Source: Cystobacterineae bacterium (GTDB lineage: Bacteria; Myxococcota; Myxococcia; Myxococcales; Myxococcaceae). From it: a stretch of 44,434 bases of DNA. Below, piece after piece: positions 36,860 through 44,434 of the stretch (position 1 is its first letter; every line of letters starts with the position of its first letter). The stretch covers positions 1-44,434 of the forward strand of contig WRKR01000023.1 of assembly GCA_009782175.1 (NCBI GenBank). The letters are read 5' to 3'. Both the position numbers and the translations under genes were made by a program. Below the pieces are notes generated by a model. The model did no database searches. It worked only from the letters and a program-made list of their open reading frames with translations, and had not been told where the DNA came from.

Positions 36860-38962
36860 ATGCATAAAACCACGCTACCTGCCTGTTGCTCGCTCTTGTT
36901 TCTGGGCGTGTTGCTGAGCTCTTGCAAAGAAGAATCTCTGCCAAAAGAAAACTTCCCTCGCTTCAACCAACGCCTTTCTGCTGCACTCCAACTCTCCCCC
37001 TCATGTACAGAGCTTGAAACGCAAGCACGCAACGCAGCTTTTTTGCGCATTCAGGAGCGTTATTCTTCCTTTTTGGAAAACACGCTTGGGCTCTTGTCCA
37101 CCGTAGAGTCGGAATTTTGCCAATATAAAAACCATTATGACACTCTTGCCCTGCCTGCTTCTGCTGAAAGTGCTGCCTCTCGTGACTCAACCTCTGCTTC
37201 TCAAGTGTCCGGCACCAACAACCAAATTGCTGAAGTAGACGAAGCAGATGTTATTAAAGCCGACACACAACACATTTATGTCGCCAAAGGCAACCAGCTG
37301 ATTGTTTTCAAGTCTTGGCCGCCTGACGAGCTAGAAAAGCTTTCTTCCGCTGAAATTGAAGGCCAGGCCAAGCGTTTGTTGAAGGTGGATAACAAACTTC
37401 TCGTCATCTCCTTTGTCGATGAAAACCCCTATGAAAAAAACACTGAGCTTTATGGGTCTGAGCCTTATGGGGGTGCCAACTTAGATCCATGGCCTCCCAC
37501 TTTCAGCAAAACCATTCTCACGCTGTTTGAGCTCAACACGCCAACCTCTCTAAAGCAAACGCGCAAGCTCAGCTTCAAAGCCCGTTTTGAAACCGCTCGC
37601 TCCATTGGTGACGCTGCCATCCTCGTCCTCTCTCAGCCAGAGCAGCTTTGGATAAACCACTATTGGTATCCCGACATGTGCAACGGCACAAAATTGGCCT
37701 CTGAGAAAAAACTTCGCGCGGATTATATACGCGCACTCAACGAAGCCTATGAGGAAATCCTCCGCCTCCCTACGCCGCAGTTTGGCCTCCATATAGAAGA
37801 CAGCGAAACGGGCCCCTCAACCTTGTGCAACAACCTCTTCCTCAACCCCATTTCTGATGGAACTGAGCAAACCACGGTTGTGCGGTTGGACTTGTCTAAA
37901 AACAGCCCTCCCGAAAGCGCTAGCCTCTTAAGCCGCCCAGGAGAGGTTTTTGTCTCAGAAAACAACGTCTATATGGCTGTCTCTCACTGGCATAGCCCCA
38001 ACAGCCCATGGCTCGAAAATTGGGGTGACCAATACCAAATTTCCCTCATCCACAAGTTTGCGCTCAACCCCTCCCCTGCCTATGTCGCCAGCGGCATTGT
38101 CAAAGGCCATGTGCTCAACTCCTTTTCCATGGATGAGGCCAGCCCTAAGGCCCATGAAGCCAACGCCAAGGCCGATGTGTTTTTGCGCATCGCCACCACC
38201 ACCTCACCCACTTGGTGGACAAACACAACCAACCCTCAAGAAAATATCCTCAGCGTCCTCAAACAAGAAGGCTCCACTTTGGAGCTGCATGGGCAGCTGA
38301 GTGGCCTTGCTTATAATGAGCAAATCCGCTCCGCGCGCTTTGCGGGCAACCGCGCCTATATCGTCACTTTCAGGCAGGTAGATCCTCTCTTTGCTATTGA
38401 CTTGAGCGAGCCTTCTCACCCTCGGCTGTTGGGGGAGCTCAAAATACCGGGCTTTTCTACTTATATTCATCCGCTGAATGACGAGCGCCTGCTGACGGTG
38501 GGCTATGATGCTGACGAAAACACCGGGTTGATTCAAGGCATTCAAATACAGCTGTTTGATGTTTCCAAGCCCGAGGCCCTCAGGCGCATCGCCTTTGAGA
38601 CTTTGAGCCGCTATAGCTCCAGCGAAGCGGCCCAAACCCATTTGGGCTTTTCCTATTATGCCCCTCTTAACTTGCTGGCCTTGCCTGTCACCGAGTGGGA
38701 CCCTTATTATTATGCCACCCACTTTGAGGGCATACGCCTCTTCCACGTCAACCCCGAGACGGGCTTTCAGCTGCGCGGCAGCATTCCCCACCCTCAGCAC
38801 CCCACCCTGCCTTTTGACCCCTATAGCTCCTCCGTGCTGCGAAACATTTTCATGCAAGGAGAGGCTGGCGATTTCCTCTATAGCTTGTCCAACAATGCAC
38901 TCTTCGCCACGCAACTCAACTCGGCAACGCCACAACCCGTTAGCCAGGTTTTTTTTGAATAG
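36860..38962 (+). CDS. Beta-propeller lipoprotein (Beta_propel family)
   Basis: 700 residues. Lipoprotein signal ends in LLSSC. The family hallmark TNNQIAEVDEADVIKADTQHIYVAKGN follows a helical N-terminal part; the rest is a propeller with strand motifs such as PLFAIDLSEPSHPRLLGELKIPGFSTYIHPL. Proteins of this secreted family are common in archaea and bacteria, function unknown. ATG 36860 has GGAG nine bases upstream. It follows the FKBP terminator and its stop is next to a 12-bp palindrome (GGCCCTAGGGCC, 38962-38973). Confidence 0.88.
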   Translation: MHKTTLPACCSLLFLGVLLSSCKEESLPKENFPRFNQRLSAALQLSPSCTELETQARNAAFLRIQERYSSFLENTLGLLSTVESEFCQYKNHYDTLALPASAESAASRDSTSASQVSGTNNQIAEVDEADVIKADTQHIYVAKGNQLIVFKSWPPDELEKLSSAEIEGQAKRLLKVDNKLLVISFVDENPYEKNTELYGSEPYGGANLDPWPPTFSKTILTLFELNTPTSLKQTRKLSFKARFETARSIGDAAILVLSQPEQLWINHYWYPDMCNGTKLASEKKLRADYIRALNEAYEEILRLPTPQFGLHIEDSETGPSTLCNNLFLNPISDGTEQTTVVRLDLSKNSPPESASLLSRPGEVFVSENNVYMAVSHWHSPNSPWLENWGDQYQISLIHKFALNPSPAYVASGIVKGHVLNSFSMDEASPKAHEANAKADVFLRIATTTSPTWWTNTTNPQENILSVLKQEGSTLELHGQLSGLAYNEQIRSARFAGNRAYIVTFRQVDPLFAIDLSEPSHPRLLGELKIPGFSTYIHPLNDERLLTVGYDADENTGLIQGIQIQLFDVSKPEALRRIAFETLSRYSSSEAAQTHLGFSYYAPLNLLALPVTEWDPYYYATHFEGIRLFHVNPETGFQLRGSIPHPQHPTLPFDPYSSSVLRNIFMQGEAGDFLYSLSNNALFATQLNSATPQPVSQVFFE

Positions 38963-39356
38963 GCCCTAGGGCCGGCAGCAGGCACAAAACAAACTCCCCT
39001 GTCCTCCAGCCTGGGCTGTAGACAAGGGGTGCCTTTAAGCCATGGAGCGGATTTCAACAAAAAAGCCACAAAAATGCCTCAACCCCAAAGTCAACTCTCC
39101 CACACAATAGCAGCACCTCATGCCACCATAAGTGGACAGTTTTCTGCTCCTCCAGGAAATTTATGCCCGCCTAAACAAGAGTTTTCCACAGCTTGGCACG
39201 ATGGCTTTTTTCTCCGTTTTTTTGGGGACTTGTGCTTACACGCATATAATATATTGAATTTAATGAGTTATTTCAGGCATGCCCCTTATGTTTCCTTCTC
39301 CAAGGCATGGGGGTTTTGGCCTCTCAGGGGGAGTTGTGGAAAAAGTTGTGGAAAAC
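38963..39356. other. 394-bp convergent gap with DnaA-box-like repeats and AT-rich core
   Basis: No gene seen. TTTTCCACA occurs at 39182-39190, and its complement TGTGGAAAA at 39335-39343 and 39347-39355. Each is one mismatch from the DnaA-box consensus TTATCCACA. Between them lies an AT-rich stretch (39243-39274) containing TATAAT. A promoter-like pair, TTGGGG (39222-39227) and TATAAT (39245-39250) spaced by 17, points right. The segment 39237-39264 also partly resembles a dif site. Both flanking genes end here. Confidence 0.45.
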
Positions 39357-40538
39357 TTATTTGTTCCAATTCCGCAAGAGTTGAGAAAGGGCTTCTTTGG
39401 AGTTAAGGCTTGGGTTTTCGAGCACCTTCTTTAAGAGGAAGCGAGAGGCTTTTCCTATATGTGGCCCTGGGCGACTTCCTAAAATAAGTCCTATCTCTTT
39501 CCCGCGTAAGGCCAACTTATCTACGCTGAGTGCGGGGTTTTGAGCAAGCAGGGCTTCTATGCGTTGAGCCAAGCTTTCTTCTCTTGCTTCTAGGGCTTCG
39601 CCTGTGGCCAAGGCCTCTTTCCAGTGTGGGAGTTTGGTTTGGGAGAGCCATCGCCTCAAGCATGCGTCGTTGGCATGGGGAGGAGGGAGGGGTTGGGCCT
39701 CAATGAGTTGGAGGACGGTTGCTGTTGTTTTGTTGGAAAATTTCAGGCGCTGCAAAACAGTTTGGGGGTTAGGTGTTTTCATCAGCAGCAAGGCCAAGCG
39801 TGGCAAGAGTTGTGCTGGGCGTGTTGCGGTGGCAAAGTCGGCATGCATGGCTTCTGGCAGAAAAATTTCCAGCAAGCCTGTGTGCAAAAGCAATTCCATG
39901 CCGCGTTGGGCTTGTGGGGCGGCAAGCAGCTTTAAAAACTCTTCGCGTATGCGCTCAATGGCTATTTTGGCAAACACATTCAGGCGTTGGGGAATGGCCT
40001 TTTGGGTATTTTCTTCCAATTCAAAATTCAGTGTGGTTGCAAAGCGTATAGCGCGAATGGCCCTCAGTCCATCTTCGGAAAAGCGCTGCAAGGCGTCGCC
40101 TACGCAGCGCACGCAGCCTTTTTGCAGATCTACCTTGCCCCCAAAGGGGTCTACCCAACAATTTTCCAAGGGGTTATAAGCCATTGCATTAATGGTGAAG
40201 TCCCTGCGGGATAGATCTTCCTCAATGGAGGACTCAAAGTGCACGGCAAGGGGCCTTCTCCCATCCACATAGTCCCCCTCGCTGCGGTATGTTGTCACCT
40301 CAAAAGACATTCCTCCTAAGAGCACCGTCACCGTGCCATGTTGTATACCTGTGGGGATGACTTTGCGAAAGCAAGCGCGCACCTCTTCAGGCCTGGCGCG
40401 CGTCGCCAGATCATAATCCCCTGGAGCCTTGCCACGCAGGAGATCTCTCACACAGCCCCCTACGAGAAAGGCCTCATGTCCTGCGGCCTTCAGGGTGTGC
40501 AGCAATTGCAATGCAGCTTTGGGTATAGGAAAATGCAT
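39357..40538 (-). CDS. cca: CCA tRNA nucleotidyltransferase / poly(A) polymerase family
   Basis: 393 residues, class II nucleotidyltransferase. Head motifs: FLVGGCVRDLLRGKAPGDYDL (GG..RD and the DxD metal pair) and RRDFTINAMAYNP, then RAIRAIRFAT. The length, and the tRNA in this window lacking CCA, favour a CCA-adding role; poly(A) polymerase cannot be excluded by motifs alone. ATG 40538 is preferred; the frame opens at GTG 40565. No HD domain is seen. It follows the GLUG gene's terminator. Confidence 0.9.
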   Translation of the reverse strand: MHFPIPKAALQLLHTLKAAGHEAFLVGGCVRDLLRGKAPGDYDLATRARPEEVRACFRKVIPTGIQHGTVTVLLGGMSFEVTTYRSEGDYVDGRRPLAVHFESSIEEDLSRRDFTINAMAYNPLENCWVDPFGGKVDLQKGCVRCVGDALQRFSEDGLRAIRAIRFATTLNFELEENTQKAIPQRLNVFAKIAIERIREEFLKLLAAPQAQRGMELLLHTGLLEIFLPEAMHADFATATRPAQLLPRLALLLMKTPNPQTVLQRLKFSNKTTATVLQLIEAQPLPPPHANDACLRRWLSQTKLPHWKEALATGEALEAREESLAQRIEALLAQNPALSVDKLALRGKEIGLILGSRPGPHIGKASRFLLKKVLENPSLNSKEALSQLLRNWNK

Positions 40539-40578
40539 TTGAGGCCAAAGCCTATGACGGCTCACGCCCTTCGCCCAT

Positions 40579-40620
40579 TAAAAAAAGAGGAGAATTCTTC
40601 TTCAGGAAGAATCCTCCTCT
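40579..40620 (-). terminator. Rho-independent terminator for GLUG lipoprotein 2
   Basis: On the minus strand, a 15-bp stem (40606-40620 with 40586-40600, one mismatch, loop 40601-40605) is followed by a seven-T run. It is about 95 bases after the stop of the GLUG gene and just ahead of cca. Confidence 0.92.
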
Positions 40621-40713
40621 GAGGCAGGGGAAGGCTTTCTGTGCACAGCGTTAAGAGAAAGCCCTCCTTGCCAGGGAATATGTCAGGCTGGGCAAAGCAT
40701 TATGCCAGGTCCT

Positions 40714-42576
40714 CTATGGTACAATGGGCGTCTGCTCTCCGCCAACATTTCTCAATATGGGCAAGTTACCATTCCTCCACTCCCAAACATTGTCAAAGTC
40801 CCACGCGTTGGCGCCTGCATCCGTCAACCAATTGCTGGGGGTATTCCACCAATTGAGGTCGGTGACGGATTGGGTGCCTGCAAGGGCTATGTCCTGGCCG
40901 TGTATACTGAAAAGTCCTGTCTCCAAACTCGTTGGATCCACGAGGAGGTCAGCCACCTCTATACGCATATTCTCGTTGGCATAATTCATGCTGAACGCAT
41001 CGGCTCTGGCCACGCGTCCAAGGATTGCGCTGGGGTTGGCAAATTTAATCCGTGGGTTCAACGCCACGCAGTTTCTCACGGTGCCGCCGGTTCCGGAGAC
41101 GCCGCCTACGCTGCTATATTCAGCCTCGATGGTGCCTGTGGCATAGCAGTTTTCCACCGTGCCACCATTCGACCCCACCACGCCACCGGCCACATAGCTG
41201 CCGTTAACGCTACCTGTGGCATAGCTGTTTTTGACGGTGCCGTTGTTGTCTCCCACCACGCCACCGGCCACAGAGCGGCTGTCAACGCTGTTGGGGGCAT
41301 AGCAGTTTTCCACGGTACCCGCATTATTGACCCCCACCACGCCACCGGCTGTTGTGTTGTTGGTGGAGACGCTGCCCATGGCATAGCAGCTTTGCACGCT
41401 ACCGCCGTTATTGGTTCCCACCACGCCACCCACGGGGCCACCGGGGCCGCGAATATTGCCCACCATATGGCAGTTTCGCACGAGGCCGCCCTCATTGGCT
41501 CCCACCACGCCGCCGGCTATGCTATAATTGTCGAAAGCCCCAATAACATAGCAGTTTTGCACTGTTCCGCCCTCATTTTTCCCCACCAAGCCACCGGCGG
41601 TGAAATTGTGGACGATGTTGGCACCCAGCAGTCCAAGGTTTTCAATGACGGCGCTTGAGCTGATGACGCCAAACAACCCTTGGTAGTCGTTGTGAGGCGG
41701 ATAAATGCGAAGGCCGGAGATGGTGTTGTTGTTGCCATCAAAGCTTCCTTCAAAGGAGGCCGTGCTTGAGCCTATGGGCATCCAGTTTTGTGCATTGCCC
41801 TGAGGCAAAGGCAGCGTCACATTTTCAACAAGCTGATAGTGCTGTGTCCGTCCGCCTTCGGCATTTGCATAGAGGTTGAAGGCCTCAAGGTTGCTCTGGT
41901 CTACAGGAATGGGGCGGTCTTTGCTTTGGCCGTCCATCAGAGGAAGCTGGATGGTTTGTGTTCCTTCGGTATATTCATAGCCCTCGGGTATAGAGGCAAG
42001 GCTCAGTTGGAGGGTGACAAAGCCTTCGCTAAAGGTTGTTTCACCGTCATACTCAACGGTGAGGACAAAATGTTTGGCGCCCTCTTCGAGGCTGCTTTGC
42101 ACTTCAACCGGCAAGAGGGAGTTTATGTCCAGCTCCACACTGTCAGCGTCGTTGTTGTTGTCAAACCCGGTAACGGTGACAGAAATGCGGGTGGAGCGCT
42201 CAAGCGGGGAGAGTGTTTGGGTGGCGGGGCTTATTTCAACGCTGAGGGCAGGAAGGGTGGGGCCGGCTTGTCGCCACTGAGCGTAGACGGTGAGATCATC
42301 TCCCACAGGCGTATTCGCATCAAAGGGTTCTCCGCTTCCATCAGCCTCCACGTTCCAACCTATAAACAGATGGCCCGGTCGCGTTGGTTCAGCAGGCAGC
42401 ATGCCCAAGCTTGTGGAAGGCATCCAGACTCTCTGAATTTTCGGGGTTGCCTCAGTGCTGCCCGGATCGTTATTGTTCTTGTCAAAAATAACGATAGAAT
42501 CTGGCAAGCAAGAGAACGCGCTCAAGCACGTGCCCAACGCTAGAATACACAGTGTATTAAAGGTAAATCGCTTCAT
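40714..42576 (-). CDS. GLUG/InlB-repeat surface lipoprotein 2
   Basis: 620 residues. Signal peptide MKRFTFNTLCILALGTCLSA leads to FSC, a lipobox-like site. Then one InlB-type repeat (SIVIFDKNNND, FIGWNVEADGSG, TVYAQWRQ), a sandwich-like region (VEYDGETTFSEGFVTLQLSL), and a beta-solenoid with about seven GLUG repeats (AGGVVGANEGGLVRNCHMVG and similar) ending in ALNPRI like its paralogue. Successive repeats carry Cys at one position (NCY, NCH, SCY, NCY, NSY, NCY, NCV). ATG 42576 has AAGGA eight bases upstream; ATG 42618 is in frame but less likely. The segment before the end is Trp/Asn-rich. Confidence 0.87.
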   Translation of the reverse strand: MKRFTFNTLCILALGTCLSAFSCLPDSIVIFDKNNNDPGSTEATPKIQRVWMPSTSLGMLPAEPTRPGHLFIGWNVEADGSGEPFDANTPVGDDLTVYAQWRQAGPTLPALSVEISPATQTLSPLERSTRISVTVTGFDNNNDADSVELDINSLLPVEVQSSLEEGAKHFVLTVEYDGETTFSEGFVTLQLSLASIPEGYEYTEGTQTIQLPLMDGQSKDRPIPVDQSNLEAFNLYANAEGGRTQHYQLVENVTLPLPQGNAQNWMPIGSSTASFEGSFDGNNNTISGLRIYPPHNDYQGLFGVISSSAVIENLGLLGANIVHNFTAGGLVGKNEGGTVQNCYVIGAFDNYSIAGGVVGANEGGLVRNCHMVGNIRGPGGPVGGVVGTNNGGSVQSCYAMGSVSTNNTTAGGVVGVNNAGTVENCYAPNSVDSRSVAGGVVGDNNGTVKNSYATGSVNGSYVAGGVVGSNGGTVENCYATGTIEAEYSSVGGVSGTGGTVRNCVALNPRIKFANPSAILGRVARADAFSMNYANENMRIEVADLLVDPTSLETGLFSIHGQDIALAGTQSVTDLNWWNTPSNWLTDAGANAWDFDNVWEWRNGNLPILRNVGGEQTPIVP

Positions 42577-43252
42577 AATAAGTTCCTTCTTAAGGAGATT
42601 CTCTTTTCGTCGCTTCATTTGTTCCGGCCCTGTTAGTTCTACATATTTGCAGCTACCAGAACCATTGTGCTATATTATGCTTCGTATATGTATCTACGGA
42701 TTGGGTGGTGCATACGTTTGTGCACACGGTATGGCTAACCTGTAGTTTCACCTACACTTTTTGTATGCGGTGAAGTGGGCATTTGCCCCACGGTGACATT
42801 GGTCTATTGAATGGATGGGCCTATATCTTTGTTTATTTCAAAAAAAAGGGGGAAGGGGCCTGCGCGGCGGGGCTTAAAACAAGTTTTCTTTTTCCCTGCG
42901 GGGCGAGTTTTGTTGGCTTCTCAGGGCCTGTGGCTCAGCGCCCAGAGGGAAAAAACAAAAAAACTCCCCCGCAAGCGCCCCAGCATACACAACAAGTGGA
43001 CCGCCCCCCTATTCCACCGGATTTTTCCCATATAAAAGTGTTGTTTTTTGGGGCCTGGGCTCTTCTGTAGTTGAGGGGAAAATTGCGGGTGAAATGGGAG
43101 TTGAAGCTAAAGCTGCAGCGCCCTCAAAGCCTCTATTTTGGAGGCGCCTTAGCATGCCTATGCTGGCTTCCCCTTTTTCATTCTCGGTTTTGTGCATGGT
43201 GCCCTCGGCGCAAGAGGAAAAAACAACTCACGTTGCCTCTGAAAAAAAAGTT
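42577..43252. other. 676-bp intergenic region, no supported gene
   Basis: The left part is the leader of GLUG gene 2, with AT-rich stretches near 42670-42690. Around 42855-42893 there is a T-flanked GC element. Short open frames on the plus strand overlap repeats and the 3' end of the next gene, and have no clear motifs. GTGGG and CCCAC near 42775-42795 can pair. Confidence 0.4.
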
Positions 43253-43675
43253 TCAACTCCAGTGAGGGGAGCCCTGAAAAGTTTCTGCAGCTCCCCCTTG
43301 TTTGGATTCGTTTAAGCGTTCTGTGAGCTCGGCCCACATGGCGTCCATTTTCTCTTTGGGTATTTCCGCGCTTTGTGTTTGGGCTTGCTCAAGCGCTTTG
43401 AGAAAGCGCTGCAGCTCGTGGCTGAAAACCGCCAAATACTTCCTGAGGCCAAGGTGGCCTTGCACGGCGTCCAAGCTTGCCTCAGCAACCAAAGCGGCCA
43501 TGCTGTGCAAATGGTTTTTTCCCCCGGGCAGCTGAATTATATGCATCGCCTGGCAATAAACACTCGCCGCATCCCCATAGCGGCACATGCACAGCTCCAT
43601 AAGCTGTTGCTCAAGGGTCTTCAAAACCTCCCCTTCCTCGGCGTTGAGGAGCGGCACCGTTTTTTTTGCACTCAT
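43253..43675 (-). CDS. Small helical protein of unknown function
   Basis: 140 residues, soluble, mostly helical, with a charged end (TQSAEIPKEKMDAMWAELTERLNE). Start is well supported: ATG 43675 has GGAGGAGGG five bases upstream. No signal peptide or membrane segment. I do not recognise a family. It stands alone; its leader contains a chain of hairpins. Confidence 0.65.
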   Translation of the reverse strand: MSAKKTVPLLNAEEGEVLKTLEQQLMELCMCRYGDAASVYCQAMHIIQLPGGKNHLHSMAALVAEASLDAVQGHLGLRKYLAVFSHELQRFLKALEQAQTQSAEIPKEKMDAMWAELTERLNESKQGGAAETFQGSPHWS

Positions 43676-43751
43676 AAAACCCTCCTCCCTCTGCAAAAAC
43701 GTAGAACAGCAACGCTGCTCTCCGAGGGAGAAGCTGGGCAAACTCGCGCAA

Positions 43752-43923
43752 CCACCCACAGGGTGGCCTAAACGAGTTAGCAACCGGCAAATTTAAAGGA
43801 AAATCCGGCAGGCCTTGCGGCCCTCCCGCCCAGGCCACCGGGGAAACCGGGGACTCAAAAGCAATGAGCCACTCGGCTTTCCCGGTGGCTCCCGCCACCT
43901 TTAAATTTAACCTGGGTTGCTAA
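43752..43923. repeat. Hairpin and nested ~147-bp imperfect inverted repeat
   Basis: A perfect hairpin CCACCC-ACA-GGGTGG (43752-43766) is followed by long arms: TTAGCAACC..AAATTTAAAGG (43777-43799) and CCTTTAAATTT..GGTTGCTAA (43898-43923). Inside, GCCACCGGGGAAA (43834-43846) pairs with TTTCCCGGTGGC (43878-43889). The whole could fold into one long hairpin. No coding region supported. Confidence 0.75.
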
Positions 43924-44434
43924 GCCCAGCTGCGTTTTCTGCGCAGCAAAAGCAATATAACATTCTCCGTTTTTTTGAGGAAACAAAATATTTCAGGAGA
44001 GTTTTTTTCGCTGTTGGTTTTGTTTTTTCGCCTGGCGGCGGGCATTTTAAATAGGGTTTTTTTTGTCGCCTCCGGCGAAGGGTTTTTGGCAAGGTTGTTT
44101 TTCAGAGGGGGCCTGCGGCCCGGCTCATTTCAAAGGAAAAAGTTTTTTGTCGCCTCCGGCGAAGGTTTTTTTCGCTTTTAGTTTTGTTTTTTTTCCTTCC
44201 GGGGGGGGAGTGGGCCTGCGGCCCGGCTATTTTCGCCCTGCGGGCGCAGCTTGCCTTCGGCAAGTCACTTTTTTTTGCGTGGGCAAAAAAAAGTAACCAA
44301 AAAAAACCCACTCTCCGAGGGCCCTGCGGGGCTCATCGTCGGTTGCTTCCTAGCTCCTTCCTTGCTGCACCAACTACTTTTGCCCCGTCGGCGGCGGCGA
44401 ATATTAGTGTCTAGAAACACTTTCGCAAACACCC
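43924..44434. other. Palindrome-rich noncoding region
   Basis: No gene supported. A 17-base block GTCGCCTCCGGCGAAGG occurs at 44065-44081 and 44149-44165, and GGGCCTGCGGCCCGGCT at 44109-44125 and 44212-44228. Hairpins follow: CGCCC-TGC-GGGCG (44234-44246), CTTGCC-TTC-GGCAAG (44250-44264), a perfect 12-bp pair ACTTTTTTTTGC/GCAAAAAAAAGT (44267-44294), and AGTGT/ACACT near the end (44406-44421). Confidence 0.7.

Noticed and set aside
43094-43315. Small secreted protein on the plus strand
   Set aside because: A hydrophobic stretch exists, but the frame overlaps the 3' end of the well-supported minus-strand gene and has no ribosome site.
43611-43898. Minus-strand frame of 95 residues over the hairpin region
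   Set aside because: It overlaps the better-supported gene ending at 43253 in another frame and mainly translates palindromic DNA.
43752-43923. Integron attC site
   Set aside because: The long hairpin lacks the GTTRRRY and RYYYAAC core pair at its ends, and no cassette array or integrase is visible.

Overview
The window reads as a chromosomal segment of a Gram-negative bacterium. Outer-membrane genes (a TolC-type channel, an MlaC-like lipid shuttle, several lipoproteins) show the diderm envelope. A soluble Hanks-type kinase, a DUF1844 protein, Sel1-repeat and GLUG/InlB-repeat lipoproteins, and the overall codon style suggest a relative of the Myxococcota or another former Deltaproteobacteria group. 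That placement is an inference from gene content. No rRNA, phage, CRISPR array or intact transposon is visible. Most genes are ordinary housekeeping genes; the interest lies in several predicted pseudoenzymes, many short tandem repeats at gene edges, and unusual intergenic DNA.

Layout. 0-2.7 kb: a Sel1-repeat lipoprotein. 2.7-5.7 kb (minus): eno, surE and an NlpD-like LysM/LytM lipoprotein. 5.9-7.1 kb: an ADP-ribosylglycohydrolase-fold protein without its metal ligands. 7.2-10.6 kb (minus): an M23 endopeptidase and an OPT transporter. 10.9-14.3 kb: murJ and a five-domain S1 protein. 14.4 kb: initiator tRNA-fMet. 14.7-16.5 kb: a GLUG lipoprotein. 16.7-18.0 kb (minus): thiE overlapping a GATase-like pseudoenzyme. 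18.1-21.9 kb: a three-gene overlapping unit (small protein, DUF1844, membrane protein), then clpB. 21.9-24.6 kb (minus): kinase, truA and a membrane protein with an Asn-rich repeat tail. 24.7-30.9 kb: one-carbon metabolism (gcvT-gcvH-gcvP, metF, folD). 30.9-32.9 kb: DjlA-like co-chaperone and pyrD. 32.9-34.9 kb (minus): TolC-like and MlaC-like genes. 35.1-39.0 kb: class I aldolase, FKBP isomerase and a beta-propeller lipoprotein. 39.0-39.36 kb: a noncoding gap with DnaA-box-like repeats. 39.4-43.7 kb (minus): cca, a second GLUG lipoprotein and a small unknown protein. 43.7-44.4 kb: palindrome-rich noncoding DNA.

The genes group by theme. Cell-wall and envelope genes include the NlpD-like protein, the M23 peptidase, murJ, the MlaC-like and TolC-like genes and the FKBP. 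C1 and nucleotide precursor genes include gcvTHP, metF, folD and pyrD. Translation genes include tRNA-fMet, cca, truA and the S1 protein. The tRNA gene does not encode its CCA end, so it needs the product of the cca gene found in the same window.

The best leads are: (1) at least eight tandem arrays with 9-15 base units at gene starts, ends and leaders; (2) three predicted pseudoenzymes in conserved-looking contexts; (3) the 39.2 kb gap with three TTTTCCACA boxes, an AT-rich segment and a local change of strand composition; (4) a cysteine ladder in a GLUG beta-solenoid; (5) a dispersed family of T-flanked GC palindromes.
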